Below, piece after piece: positions 49,945 through 63,127 of a stretch of DNA of 64,000 nt. Position numbers and translations under genes: made by a program. Position 1 is the first letter of the stretch, and the number at the start of each line of letters is the position of its first letter. Below the pieces are notes generated by a model that was not told the origin of the DNA, ran no database searches, and saw only the letters and a program-made list of their open reading frames with translations. The DNA comes from Phaseolus vulgaris (lineage: Eukaryota; Streptophyta; Magnoliopsida; Fabales; Fabaceae), in assembly GCF_000499845.2 (NCBI RefSeq), contig NC_023755.2:31583753-31647752 (forward strand), given 5' to 3'.

Positions 49945-52900
49945 GGTGGAGATCTAAAGGAGAAGTAGGGTCCCTACACTATGAGATTAGTTCGTCTTCT
50001 AGGTTAAGTACCAACTCAAACGATTTTTCTGAAGGTGATATTATTTTGTATAACAGTAGATTATGGAAGGATGGAAGTTTGGATGAACCAAATAAATTGT
50101 GGAAAGTGGGTAAACAATTAGGGATGTCATGTCGCGAGAATGAGGAAGAGATAATAGAGGAATTTGGATGGATGGAAGATACAAATAAGGAGATTATGAA
50201 GAAGTTAGAGGAGGGCAACCAACTTGAGTCTTTATGATTGGGTGGATTTTAGATGCTTTTCTCTATGGGGAGATAGTAAGGTTGGGTGGATTCATAATGA
50301 AGGTGTTAGTGGTGCGGGGAGCACTTTAACTATGTGGCATAAAGATACGTTCTGCTATGATAGGCATACGGTGGGAAAGGGTTACATGGCTCTATTTGGG
50401 CAACATATCATGTCTAAGAGTAATTGTGTCGTCATCAATATATACGCTACATGCAACTTGAATAAAAAGGAGGCCTTGTGGGAGGAGTTGTCGAATATCA
50501 AGAGTGCACATCAGAACCTAACCTAATGTTTCTGTGGTGACTTTAGTGTTGTCAGAAATGAAAGTGAAAGGAGAGGGACCAGTGTAAAGGGTAACAAAAA
50601 GAATGAAATCAAGGGTTTTAACAGTTTTATTGAGAGGAACTTTATAGTGGAATTACCAGTTATAGGAAAGAAATACACTTGGTTCAAAGCAAATGGTTCA
50701 ACGAATAGTAGATTAGATAGGGTGCTCGTTTCGGAGGAGTGGATCCAAAAGTGGCCCGTGTGTTAGCAATGCGTCCAATCGAGAGTGGTGTCAGACCAAT
50801 GTGCCATAGTGGTGAATCTCTGGTTAGAGATTGGGGGCCAAAACCCTTCAGAACTATTGGTGTTTGGTTGTTAGAGCCTGGGTTCAAGGAAATGGTGGGG
50901 GATAAATGGAGGTCCTACTGTGTTGAGGGAAATAGTATAACCAGGTTCAAAGATAAACTGAAAATCCTGAAGGCAGACTTAAAGGTGTGGAATCGAGATG
51001 TGTTTGGTTACATGGACACAAGTAAGAAGAGGATTGTGGAGGAAATTGACAATCAAGATGATAGCAACTCTCTCGGTGAAGATGATAAGTTGAAAAGAAT
51101 GGAGTTGTTAAGCCAATTAAGGGTAGTTGATAACAAGACGGAATCCCTGTGTAGACAAAAAGTGAGAGAAAAGTGGCTCAAGTTTGGTGACACAAATTCA
51201 AGATATTATCACTCAATGCTTAGGTGGAGACGACTTAGAAATGAAGTTAAAGGAGTGGAGGTAGACAGTCTATGGAGTGAGGAACCAGATTTCGTCCGTA
51301 GGGAAGCCAAAAAGTTGTTTGAAGATAGATTTCAGGCGACACATGATTATGGGGTTAGAATTAGGAATGTTGAGTTTTAGACTTTGTTTTTGGAGGCTAG
51401 TGCAAGCTTGATTGTTAACTTCACAGAGGAAGAAATAAAGAAAGCAGTACGGCAATGTGAAGGCTCAAAAAGCCCCGGACCCAATGGGTTCAACTTCATC
51501 AAGGATAATTGAGATTCTTTTAAGCAGGATATTGTGGAAGTTGTGCATTCCTTTCAGGAATCGGGTGCATTCTGAAGGGTTGCAATGCATCATTTATAGC
51601 CTTAGTACCTAAAGTGAGAAATCCCACAAATTTAGCCCAATACAGGCCTATCACTCTTGTGGGAGTTATCTATAAGATTATCACTAAGGTGTTGTTGTGT
51701 AGGATCAAGGAGGTGCTATCGTTGGTGATTGATGATAGTTGGTCGACTTTTTATTAAGGGTAGAGGCATGTTAGACAGTGTTCTTGTGGCCAACGAGGTC
51801 GTTGAGGAGTTAAAGGGACATGAGAGGAGAGGCTTCTGCTTAAAGGTGGATTATGAAAAGGCGTACGACTCAGTTAGGTGGGACTTCCTTGTTTTTACGG
51901 AGGTCAATGGAAGTCCTACAGAGGAATTTAGACCAACAAGAGGGTTGAGGCAGGGAGACCATATAGAACTATTTTTTTTTCTTATTGTTGTAGAAGGCTG
52001 GGTTAGGCTAGTAAGACAAGCTCTTAAAGCAAATCTCTTGAATGGTGTAAAGGTAGGGAGGAATGAGGTTGAAGTTTGTGTGCTTCAATTTGCTGATGAC
52101 ACCTTGTTCATGTGCGAAGATTCCTATTATAATGTTTTTTTTCTATAAAAGCAATTCTAAGGTGCTACGAGATTGTTTTCGGGTTAAAAATCAACTTCAA
52201 CAAATCCAAGTTGGTTGGCATAAATGTTGAAGGAGTGCTCAATATTTATATGCAAATTCTTTAAATTGTACTCTTTTGATGGTACCTTTTAAATACTTAG
52301 GAGTAATAGTTGGAGGTAATCCAAGAAAGAAGTCATTTTGGGAGCCTATCCTGAATAAATTAAGTGATAGGTTGAGTGCGTGGAAAGGAAGATTCTTGTC
52401 GCTGGCGGGAAGGATATGCTACATAAAATCGATTTTAACGACCTTAACCATTTTCTACTTATCATTGTTTAAAGCACCGACTTCGGTGTATAACAGAATC
52501 ATTAGTATCCAAAGAAGCTTTTTTTGGGCGTGGGGAAGAGACAAGAGGTCCATTGCTTGGTTAAGTTGGGAGACTGTTTGCAAACCGATGGAGGAAGGAG
52601 GACTGGGGATCAAAGATATCAGAATGTTTAATAGTGCTATTTTGGCTAAGTGGAAATGGCGGTTACTGAGTAATGAACAAGGGAAGTGGAAAGATATCTT
52701 AGTATCAAAATATAGTATGGAATCAGGTCGAAGACCGTCACAGGAAAAACCTCAATCTTGGTGGTGGAGAGACTTGTCCAAGATATGCGGGGAGGGTGTA
52801 GAAGAAGGGTGGTTTCAATCAGCGGTGCAATGGAAAGCAGGTTTTGGTGATAAGGTCAAATTCTGGGAGGACGCCTGGCTTGGGAGCAATAAGCTCATCA

Positions 52901-55071
52901 ATCTTTACCCTAGGTTGTTTTCTCTATCTCTGGACCAGGGGAGGACAATGGGAGAGGTTGGAGTATGGGAATGGTCGGTATGGTATTGGCGGCTAAGGTG
53001 GAAAAGGGAGAGGTTTGATTAGGAATTTATACAAGAGGAATAAATGCATAAGTTTATCTATACGAGTTCTATTAAGAGGGAGGAAGAGGACAAGCAGATA
53101 TGGAAAGGTGATACCACAGGGGAGTTCTCAGTCAAATCAACTTATGAATGGCCACACAACCATGGCATAGGTCAAGATTTTAGTATTTTCAATCAGTTGT
53201 GGCAAGTGAAAGCTTTTCCCAATGTTTTAACCACTGCTCGGAAGATTCTTTTAGATAAAATGCCAACACCAAGCAGCATGATTAAGAGAGGAGTGTTAGT
53301 GAGTCCATTTGTTTGTGAGATGTGCATGGCTACAAAGGAGACATCTCAACACCAACTCTTAGAATGTGTTAGCGCATAGCGAGTTTGGTCACTTTGTTTT
53401 AGACGGATAGGTACCCTGGGTGTTCAACATAAGGAGTTAAAGGTTCATTTTGAGAACTTTCACCTGGTTCATATGAACTCCAAGCAAAACCTGGTGGAAG
53501 GATATGTGGGCGGCAATAGTAAGGGGTATTTGATATCAGAGAAACAAGATCATTTTTAAACAAGGAGTACCTGATGAGGAAGAAGTTTTCCAGTTGGCTC
53601 AACTTAGAACGTGGCTATGGTTGAAACACAGGGCCCACGTCTTTAATTTCATGTTTTCAGATTGGCACTTGAATCCTGTCCTCTGCATTAAAAGTTGCAC
53701 GTAATTGGGAAAGGTAACTCTGACGAAGCATATTTTAACCCTTTGATCAAGAAGGGAGCCAACCAATTACGCCTTTACAATGGTTTATATGGATCATCTT
53801 TGGTCTAAGGTATGGCGTGGCAAGTGGGTGTTGTAGGTGGGGGAAGTAGACCCACTCTTTGGGCGGACCAAAACCTGTAACAGGGTATTCTATCTAGGGT
53901 TGTGTTGGGCTAGGGACGTTGCAGCAATAATGAGTAGGCTTATGGTTAATTCGGATGTTGCAGAATTAGCAAGGGTCAAGGAGTGAAGGATATGTGATGT
54001 TGTGATTTTCCATTACCTACATCAGCTAAATATGCCAAGTTTTTGCAGGTTGCAGTGTGTCAAGATTAGTTGTCAAGTCTTGCTTGAAACATTGGAACAA
54101 AGCTATTGTGGATTCTTTTGGAAGTTGTTGTAGGATGTTGTTGTTTTTGGAAGGTTTTTTAAGTGGTTGGTTATATAAGAGGTTCTCTAGTTGTATTAGA
54201 ATGGATGTTGCAGGGTGTAACAGTGGACACTGCAGGTTGTCATAACAACAATACTTTTATGCAGACTGGGAACTATATTAATTGAAGGGCCAACTGGTGT
54301 GAGCTGCATAAAGTTTTTTTGGAGGCTTTTGGAGCATTTGTTCTTTGGGAATTTTTGGAAGCTTTTTTCTCTTCCATCCAGTTTTGTTGTTGCGCTATTC
54401 ATGTCTTTTTGTTGCTTTTTGTGGCTTAGGTGTTGTTTAGCAATTGTCAATGTGCGGGACTAAGGGGGAGCATAGGTTTAGGTGAACCTTATGGGAAAGA
54501 AGAGATCAAGGGAAGATGTTAGCGCTAGTTCACAACCCAAATGAGTAATGCAACAACGTAATTGGAGGGTGGGAGATGTATGAGAAAGAGACATGTTCAT
54601 AGTTAATTGATCTGGTGTTGTGATGGCGACAATTGGAAGTTGGAGTGTGGGGTTGGGATGGATTTGTTGGAAGCAAGTGTCTTCCACATGTATGCAACTT
54701 TTAGGTGCGACAGTTGACCTATTCATGTGGCACTTTAGAACATCAACATTGTGGTTAGTTTTGCAAGAATTGTTGTTGATCTAAACTTTCTTTAGGGTAA
54801 AGAATTCTCCCAACCAGGTTCTCGTAGGATGGTTGGAGCCCAAATTTGATTTGTGCTATGCTGTAATTGTCATGTTTTAATCTTTGAGCAGGTTAAGCCT
54901 TGTTAGGCGCCTCTGCAGGGAGTTTTGCCTATGTTTCTGGTATGGGTACTGATGTAATTTGTTTTTGGATATTCCCTGCTTTGGTTAGCAACATGGTATT
55001 TGTATAAGGGTTGTGACACCCTTAAAGTGTCCCCTTTTTGTTCATTTTTATTCTTTGTCGACAAAAAAAAA
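49945..55071 (+). mobile_element. Decayed L1-like LINE, nearly full length
   Basis: Plus-strand element ending in a poly-A run at 55063-55071. A possible ORF1 end (49945-50220) joins an ORF2 lacking about the first 60 residues of the endonuclease. Then come endonuclease motifs (CGDFSVVRNESERRG near 50530, SRLDRVLVSEEW near 50710), the linker (RDWGPKPFRT, 50826 on), and reverse transcriptase blocks: LVPKVRNPTNLAQYRPI at 51607 on, motif A KVDYEKAYDS near 51845, RPTRGLRQGD, and FADDT near 52090. The thumb (KYLGVIVGG, 52282 on) and zf-RVT (53086-53379) follow, then a C-terminal tail to about 53700 and a long 3' region. Multiple stops, shifts and an internal deletion between motif A and the RPTRGLRQGD block make it inactive. 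No target duplication was found. Confidence 0.93.
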
Positions 55072-56729
55072 TGGTGTGTTCATGTCGAACATACGTATTG
55101 GACACCAACACTCGTACGACACTCGTAGGATACGTATCGATGAAGTGTCTAATTCCAAAAATATTTATCGAACTTTTGACAATTCTAGCATGATTCTAAC
55201 ACAATTTTAATAAAGGGAAATACATTAATTTTCTTAAAACTCAAACTTATTGTATAAATTTTTAATATGATTATAAAAATAAAGGAGAAATGCTTTTGAA
55301 CCAGCCATGAAAACATATTTTTGCTAAGAAAAAAAAAATTAAAACATACTTATACACATAAATCTTTATTGTCAATTTATATAATATATAAATTCGTGTT
55401 TCCGTGTCCTACATTTTTAAGATTATACGTATCTTCGTATTTGTATCCGTGTCGTATTAGTATTTGTGTCAGTGTCTATGCAACATAGCTTTGTGAACAA
55501 TTTTGATTTTTTTTTAAATGAGTAAAATGTAAGATTACAAAATTATCCTTGTTTTTAAAAGTATTTGAATAATGAAATATGATATATTTTTTGTAAATTA
55601 TTTTCGATACTATTAAATAATTATTTTCAGATAAAAAAGAAAAAATATTCAGATGTAAATTTATCAATATATATATAAAAATAATAAATTTTTCTATAAA
55701 AATAAATAATTTAAATATTCATAAATTTAAAAATTATAATTAGAAAAAAAATTATATTAATTGTAAATAGTATTATTATTATTATTATTATTGCATAAAT
55801 TTTTATTATAAATAATTATATATGCTTGGTTATATAAAAAAAATTTTATTATTAGTTTTATTAATTATTATTATTTTCTTTTATTAATAATATCATTAGA
55901 TATTTGTTAATTAAATTTATGTAATAGTTTATATTTATATTTAGATGATTTAATATTATTTTATTTGTATTATATTAATATTATGTTCTATATATTAATT
56001 ATATAATGAAAAAAGAAATAGTGTCGCAAAGACAAAATCGAGGCTAAATTAGAAAAGCACATCCTCTTATGTAATTTTTCTCAAGGTTCTTTGCTTTGCA
56101 TTTGAAGGGTGGTTTCAAGAACACTATTCACACTAATCTTAGGCGCTTAAAGAGGTGCACAAATTGCAGAGGTAAAATTATTTTTAGAAGGCCACATGAG
56201 TGCCTTCATGCAAGTACTAGTTATTTATTCACTCAATATGTTAATAACAATAATGCGTACTAATACATTTAAACAAATTTTATCATTAAAATTAGTAAAT
56301 TGATTACATATTATGTTGGATCAAAATTACTTAGTTTAAAAATAGAAGGATTAAATAATTGTTATACAAAGCAAGATTACGTTGAACAACTAAATGATCA
56401 AAATGAATTTAAGCCAAATATTTTTCTCAACAATTCATTGGCTAAAATACTAAATGTTTTTCATGCAAGTACCAATTCACAGAAGCACAAGATTAGAAAA
56501 AGGTTAACAAAATCTGATTAATATGTTGGTAGCCAAAAGCATTGAGACAATAATTGATAGAAAACACAAAATAGCATTGTCATGTCAAGCTTAGAATTTC
56601 AAGCAGGGTTAAACTAACTGCAACACCTTTGCAATTTGCAACAAATAATACACGACAACATACACCTTTATAATCATGTCAGCAGAAAGGTTCTAATATA
56701 AATAAGCATGACCAAGAATGAAATTCTGG
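55072..56729. other. AT-rich spacer with an inverted-repeat-like block
   Basis: From 55072 to about 55490, CGTATTGGACACCAACACTC / CACTCGTAGGATACGTATCG on the left and GTGTCCTACATTTTTAAG...GTATCTTCGTATTTGTATCC on the right are loosely inverse, resembling a common legume CGTGTCGGACAC-type repeat. The rest is AT-rich with a TTA microsatellite (about 55766-55792). The frame at 56300-56521 is unrecognised. Confidence 0.45.
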
Positions 56730-59700
56730 TTAAGCCCGTCTTTTTCTATCATCTTCCTCGTCATCGTCAGAATCACCACTCTCACGAAACCGTGGATTTT
56801 TTTCCTGCCACATCGAATCAAGTAATCGATAAGAAACAAATTAAATGACAAAAACTACGAGAATAAGTGATAATACAAGCATCGTAAGTATCATTCAGAT
56901 TTGTAGAGAATCAAATCAATACCGGTCTGGATTCATGGTCAGTGTTCCTCCGAGAGTCGTGATCAGAAGTTCTTTTTGAGGACTCGTGTGTGTGGCGATC
57001 ATCATCTCGGTGTCTCTTTCTATAGTAATCTATCATGTCAAAGAGGCAAACGAAATTTATATTAACAGTAAATTCATTGGTAAAACAGTTTTTTTATCAT
57101 CAAAACTTCTAAGTGTTTCTAGAAAAATCACTGGACATGAGATTGCATTTAGATGAAACTATGAAACTACCTCTACCATGCCGATGAGAACCACCATGAC
57201 CATGACCGTGACCATGACCTCCACCGTGTCTACCATCTGCAAGAGTAAAATTGTTGAAGGTTTAATTCACATGAATACAAAGTCATTGCAAATGGTGATC
57301 ACCAGAAATTATAAAATGAACAAGGAAATCAGGTAACGGAAAAAAGGCAATCAACAGAACTAGGGAAGGCTGGTTCCAATGTGACTAACACAGCTGGTAA
57401 CCCCACCTGAATGGAAGTATTTTCTTCAGATTTAAAGTATATATCTAATAAATTGAAGAAAATATCTAATTGCATGTTGAACGAAAATACGCCAAGGACC
57501 ACTAAGATAAAAAAGAAGTATATTCCAATAAAAAAGCACCAAAACTTGGCAAAAAAATCATTGATATCTCTTTAATTCATAGCATACTCAACAGGCAAGC
57601 CATTATGTTACTACCCAACTTAGTTCTCCACAATGAATTTGAATTTCTGAATTATATAAACTGAACTGGACATTAATCATCAGAAGAGAAATAGAATGCG
57701 GATGATATTGGCTATTGAAGTATCAATTTTTGTAATTTCTTCATATTGAATATTAACAGATCTTTACAATGTTAGGCCCAAATAGCAATGAAAAAAGAAG
57801 CATGGCCAATGAGTAAAAACATTAAACCATAAAAGGACACGCATTCCAGTTAGAATTACTTATTCCTTATCTATGTATTGATAAGTGCCAAAACACTTGA
57901 AGAACCAACCCTCAAAAACAAGTTATTGAGGTGAAAACAATTAATTTTGCTAGGAAATGGCCAGAGGTTTAAGGGGTCAGAAACAATGTACAGCAGAGGC
58001 TGGGGAGTGGGGATGGTCGACTGTCACAGCTGGCCAAAAAATTCTTGGACATGCTGGAAATGTTGTAAATAATGTTGTTTCATAGTTTAAATAGGTTTCT
58101 GTGACCCACTCCAGCTAGTTTTTCCACTAGTTTGTCAGTTATTGCAGCCGCATGGCAGCTACATCAAAGTGTGACACTATTCAACTCTTGTAGCATGCTC
58201 CAGCCACTCTGCAGCGTGATTGTGCAAAGTGCTGCCATTTGGTGCTATTGACAACTATGTCTATACACACATACAAACTGCCCAATATGTCTGCCATGTG
58301 TCCACTACTGATTAAGTTTTTTACCCTCCTAATCAATGGTATTTTGGTTATCATATGCAAACGAGGGGCAATTTTGAATGATTTTCATTTTCCAAGCAGA
58401 GTGCATAGTAGCATTCTAGTTATATCTTTGAAAACAATTAGGTTTAAAGTCCTGTACAATTTAGCAATCCGAAAACCAACTAAATGAAAAATATATATTT
58501 GAATTAAATTTTTAGTGATCTCAAAACAAGTGAAATGTTGAAGCAGACATAGTCCTAATGGATGAGGACCTGTGCAAAGTATAGTTTGGAGTCACTTACA
58601 AGAACTAGGAATAACTGGTGGAAAAGAACCCAAAGAACCAGTGCCATAATCTACAAGCTGCCTTTGTACTTCTAACTCTTTCTGGACCAGCTTCCCATAA
58701 CCTCCTCTACGTATGTAGAATTAAGGAAACTAAAAGCAGACTACTATTAACTTATCTCTAACTCCACCAATCAAAACGATGAAAGACAGTATAAAAACTA
58801 CTATATCACATTCTTCAGGAATAATTTTGAACTAAAATTTCAAGTTCAAGAGCAACTGAAGGTACGAGAGTATTAGAATCCACTGAAAACATAGCAGAAT
58901 TAATGCATTCTCTATTATGTGAGCATGAAAAACTAGAGAAGATTATAATAGCTAAGGCAAACTAGATTATATACACCTATTCTGCATATTAATCATGAAC
59001 TACGCAAACTATTAGATCTTTTTTTATGTTGAACTGGGGATGTATAATGGATGACAGCCAAAGACTAATCTTTCAAGATGCTAAAATTCATCTAAGGGAC
59101 TAAAATCTCCCAACAGATACTCTTCTATACGCACCCTTTATCACATGCTTCAAGACAGTTACTTTTTATATTTCCACACCCATGTTGGTATTATTACAGC
59201 ATTTTGACCATCAAGAATTACCACATTTATGTAGTACAGAAAATCAACCAAACAACAAATCACACAAGAAAGCAAACTGCAAATAAATCAATACTAAACA
59301 ACTAAAAGGATATCAGGATCATAATCAGTACGATACTCGTCCCGGACCTGCACAAATCAACAGAAGCATTTACAATTAGCCAAGAAACAAAAAAAGGCAG
59401 CCCCAGAAACACAGACACAACACACGAGATGTTCACCTGGCCACCACTCCTCCCTCGACCCCATTGTCTTCCATCCTGGAACCCCCAATCAAAATCAACA
59501 CGAATGAGACGATCATCCAGTATCGTCCCACTTATGTATTTGCAAGCATCCTCGGTATCTTCACGAGAATAATATCTGTCAAATAATACATTCATGCAAA
59601 CACACTCACAGACAGAACCATCAACTAATACAGAATAGCTGCAATTGAAAGTGCAATGGATACTCACAATACGAAACAGAAGCCACAGGGCGTTTTCGTG

Positions 59701-60008
59701 TTCTTGTCCAAACCCATAATTATCTTTTTGATTTCCCCAGCGCGAGTAAAGAGCTCGTAGACTTGCTCCTCCGTCGTGTAAAACGACATGTTCCCAACGT
59801 AAACGGTGGTTGAAGTCAGAAGCGCATGCTCAAAATCCTCTTGCGTTCCGGGGAATCTTCTATCTCGATACGCCGAAAGCTTCGACGGATCCTACAACAC
59901 TCACCAGTGTAGAAAATTAGCGAATAGAAAAAAAAAAACACAAAATTCTTTAATCAGATTACGCAATTGTCGGTGTAGCATAAGACATACCTTGAATAAC
60001 AACGCCAT
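56730..60008 (-). CDS. CBP20: Nuclear cap-binding protein subunit 2 (CBP20)
   Basis: Eight exons on the minus strand: 60008-59991, 59891-59668, 59575-59437, 59347-59314, 58710-58600, 57236-57171, 57029-56923, 56804-56730; 774 nt, 257 residues. The RRM spans about residues 35-113, with RNP2 VYVGNM (36-41) and RNP1 CGFCFVLYY (75-83). Tyr14, Tyr37, Phe77 and Phe79 align by motif with the human cap-stacking and binding residues Tyr20, Tyr43, Phe83 and Phe85. The [14 protein letters not shown] segment is conserved. The plant-specific tail has a His/Gly run ([13 protein letters not shown]) and basic clusters ([16 protein letters not shown]) that look like nuclear import signals. With CBP80 it binds the m7G cap of nuclear transcripts and affects splicing and miRNA processing. 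The length matches the plant protein. Intron 4 is AT-AC; all others are GT-AG. Confidence 0.97.
58711..59313 (-). other. U12-type AT-AC intron of CBP20 (intron 4)
   Basis: On the minus strand the intron begins ATATCCTTTT at 59313, the U12 donor consensus, and ends TTTCCTTAATTCTACATAC at 58711. TTCCTTAA matches the U12 branch site, about ten bases before the AC. No GT donor near this position restores the reading frame, while the AT-AC junction gives DYDP-GRGGYGKL exactly as in CBP20 proteins. Confidence 0.95.
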
Positions 60009-63000
60009 GCGATTATCCTGCAAGAAATTTCTGAAGCAAAAAAACCAGACAGTGTTAGGGCAGAGAAGAAAAGCCCAAACAACCAAGATTTATCCGAATC
60101 GGTTTGACCCGATATGTTGGATCCGGTTTGCTTTTACAGTTTGGGTTCGTTATTATTGTCACTTGGATTTAGAAATATATAATTTTCTTTTCTTCAAATC
60201 TATATTTTTAGGATTCTCTACTTTAACTGTTATAAATTATTATTATTATTTTTATTTAATATTTTATTTTATTTATTTATTTTAATTATTTAGAAATTTT
60301 ATAGTTTTAAAAGTTAATAAAGCAATATTTTGTTTTAAATTGATATTCTTCTTTATTAAATAAGTAGTTTTTTAATTTTAAAATTTTATTTTATTTGTTC
60401 TCAATTAAGTGACAGTAGAGAGATTTGTTTAATTTTATTTTACTTGTGGTTACTTAGCTCTCAATAGAATGGAGAAATTGATTTTCCCATTTAAAACAGT
60501 TAATCAGAAATAGTTTTGAATGCAAAATAACTTTTTAATTTTTTTTCTCTTATTTTGTCTCTCTCCTTACTCAAATCTCTTGAAATCCAATAACATATAT
60601 CTCATACATAAAAATACACATGAATTTATATTTAAATATATATAGTAATAAAAATTAAAATTAAAAAATGTGAATGGAGACTCTACTCCACCTGTGTTTC
60701 CCCTAGGATGTGTTTGCTTCCCAGTATAAGGAGGGAGCGGGTGTTTTTTGTGTTTATTTCTATGGTTTTAAGAGTGGGGGAGAGGTTGAAGAGTTTTTTC
60801 ATTCTTCACAAAATGAAGAGATTTGTGGGGATTTATGTAGAATGGTTGTATTTTACTAAAATACCCTTATGCATATATTTTATGACAATGTACAAAATTA
60901 AATATCACATAAATTTATTTATAATTTAAAAAATATTTAATTGTATTATTAATGACAACATACAATTATAAATAATGAAAATAATAAAATAAAATAAAAA
61001 GTATAATATTAACAAAATATATATAGTATATAAAATAATAAATGAATATGATAATAAATATTACTTTTATAAATTTTAATATATTTAATAATTTTATTTC
61101 AATTTAACACAAAAATATTTTCTATTATATTTTTAATTTTTATTAAAAAATATAAGTAATTATAAATATTATATATTAAAAAAAATTAATTAATTCAAAC
61201 CTACACACACAAAAATTCATAATTCATTATTCAAATATTTTTTAATAACAAGGATAAATTCGTAAATTTACAATAAACCATACTCACAAATCTACTCTAT
61301 CATCTCTCAATCCAAACAATCTAACGTATCTTACATCCTCTCTAATCCTCACAAATCTACTTTCTCCCCTCCCCACAAATCCTCTCCTCAATCCAAACAG
61401 AGCACTAATTCAAATAGTATAAATTCTTCAAATATTTTATTTTCGATAATATAAATTAAATTTATTAAACTTTATTTCTCTTTGAATAAATTATTCTGTA
61501 CTTTTATAGATAAAGTTAACATTGATAGTACCTTCGTCGGCAGTTCACTACTTCAAATTTCAAGATTTCTCTCCTTCAAACTTCAAAGATTCTTTCTTCT
61601 TAATTTCTACCCACTGTTGAGAGTGTACACAGAAAACTGATAAACCTTATTGCATATTTATAACATTGTTATGGTTGTTATGGGCCATATATCTGATGGG
61701 CCAAATCTAACGTGTATAAGTGCCTCATATTCCAATTTTAAAAATTAATCATTACATACTTTAACTTAAAATAACAAGAAAGTTAAACATAAAATATGAT
61801 TAACATCGAAAAAAAATATTTTTAATATTTATTTCAAAATATTCTTATTAATTTTAGTTGAAAAATAATCATTTAATTTATTCTATTGATATTAGTTAAA
61901 AAATAATTTCAAATAAAATCAACTAAAAATTTAAACGAAATTATGTTTTGATACTAATTATTAAAAAACACTCCAATCTCAACTAACTTATACACATTTA
62001 GTGGTAGTTAAATAAAAAAAATGTTTAATCTAAATCTAACTTAAAAAAAAAATAAAAAAATAAGATGTATAAATTTGAAAGAGGATAAAGGATGAAAAAT
62101 TTTAAATTTTTATTTTTAAAAATAAGATTAAAAATTCTTTAATTTTAAGATTACTTTCATAAATTTATAAAGTTTATTTCTTTTACAAAATATTATATCC
62201 AAATAACATTTTATCATTAAATATTTCAATTTTTTATACTAAAAAATAATTGTTATCCAATCACAGTGTTATCTTTTTCCTATTTTAACAGTAAAATATC
62301 CCCTGTAATCATATTTTCACTTTTTATAGATTCCCAATTGTTTCTTATGTAATGTAATATTATACTACAAAGCAAATATGAGATTTTGTGGCAACTATTT
62401 GAAATTAAAATATGTTTTATTGTTTTGAATAGATGTTACCTATGTGTGTTTTCTTTTATATATAACAAAAAAAAGGAAAAAAAAGGGAATCCACCAAAAA
62501 TAATAATATGTTGTGACTCAATTAATTTTCTAAATTTCTTATCTTTATGAATTTCTAAATCTGGCAAGTAACAGATTAATAAAGTGGGTATCTCGCGTTG
62601 GATTATGTCCTTTTAAAAAAGCATTTTTTAAGTTTTCACTTACCTTTCAAATAATTTTGAAAAAATTGTTAATAACAATCAAAAGGCTAAATTTTAACGA
62701 TTTATTACTAAAATTTAGTACAAACAAGTTAGAGAAAATATATAGAAAACAAAAAACTAAAATTTGATATATATTAATTTTAGTGGCTATCTCTTATTTA
62801 TATCAGTATATAAAAATATACGTATATTCACAAACACGGTATAATTATTTGTAAATAATGTCATATATTGTAAAAGAATAGACATTTTGTATCTTTATAT
62901 TATATACGTTTATATTTATTAACTCAAAAAATTGAATTTGTAGAAACAAGGGGTGGAAATAACAACTTTCGATATCTGGACTTAATAAAGCCCAAATTTT

Positions 63001-63127
63001 AAAAAGCCCGTTGAGTTTTTGGGGTTTCATGAGCAGAAGAGCTAAGCGGGGTTTTAGTGTTGTAGAACCCTACACCAGTGGAGAGTGTGTGGATCGAACG
63101 CTAACCCTAAAATTTTCCGACAACGAA
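60009..63127. other. Intergenic region between CBP20 and the NFD6-like gene
   Basis: The two genes are divergently transcribed from opposite ends of this 3.1 kb AT-rich stretch. It holds a MITE-like element at 60706-61404; nothing else coding was seen. The last 150 bases are probably the leader of the NFD6-like gene. Confidence 0.5.
60706..61404. mobile_element. MITE, PIF/Harbinger-like (about 0.7 kb)
   Basis: Left end GGATGTGTTTGCTTCCC and right end ATCCAAACAGAGCA are imperfect inverse repeats, flanked by the triplet CTA on both sides (60703-60705, 61405-61407). Subterminal parts also pair loosely (GGGAGCGGGTG / CCCCTCCCCAC; AGATTTGTGGGGATT / CCCCACAAATCCTC). The middle is AT-rich without a reading frame. 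Superfamily is inferred from the triplet duplication. Confidence 0.5.

Noticed and set aside
56300..56521. 73-codon plus-strand frame near the 3' end of CBP20
   Set aside because: Not recognised and lies in AT-rich spacer; no splice context or start evidence.
63029..63127. Upstream in-frame ATG of the NFD6-like gene (MSRRAKRGF...)
   Set aside because: The extension is not like family N-termini; the conserved MAST start with a targeting peptide is at 63128. It may be part of the leader.
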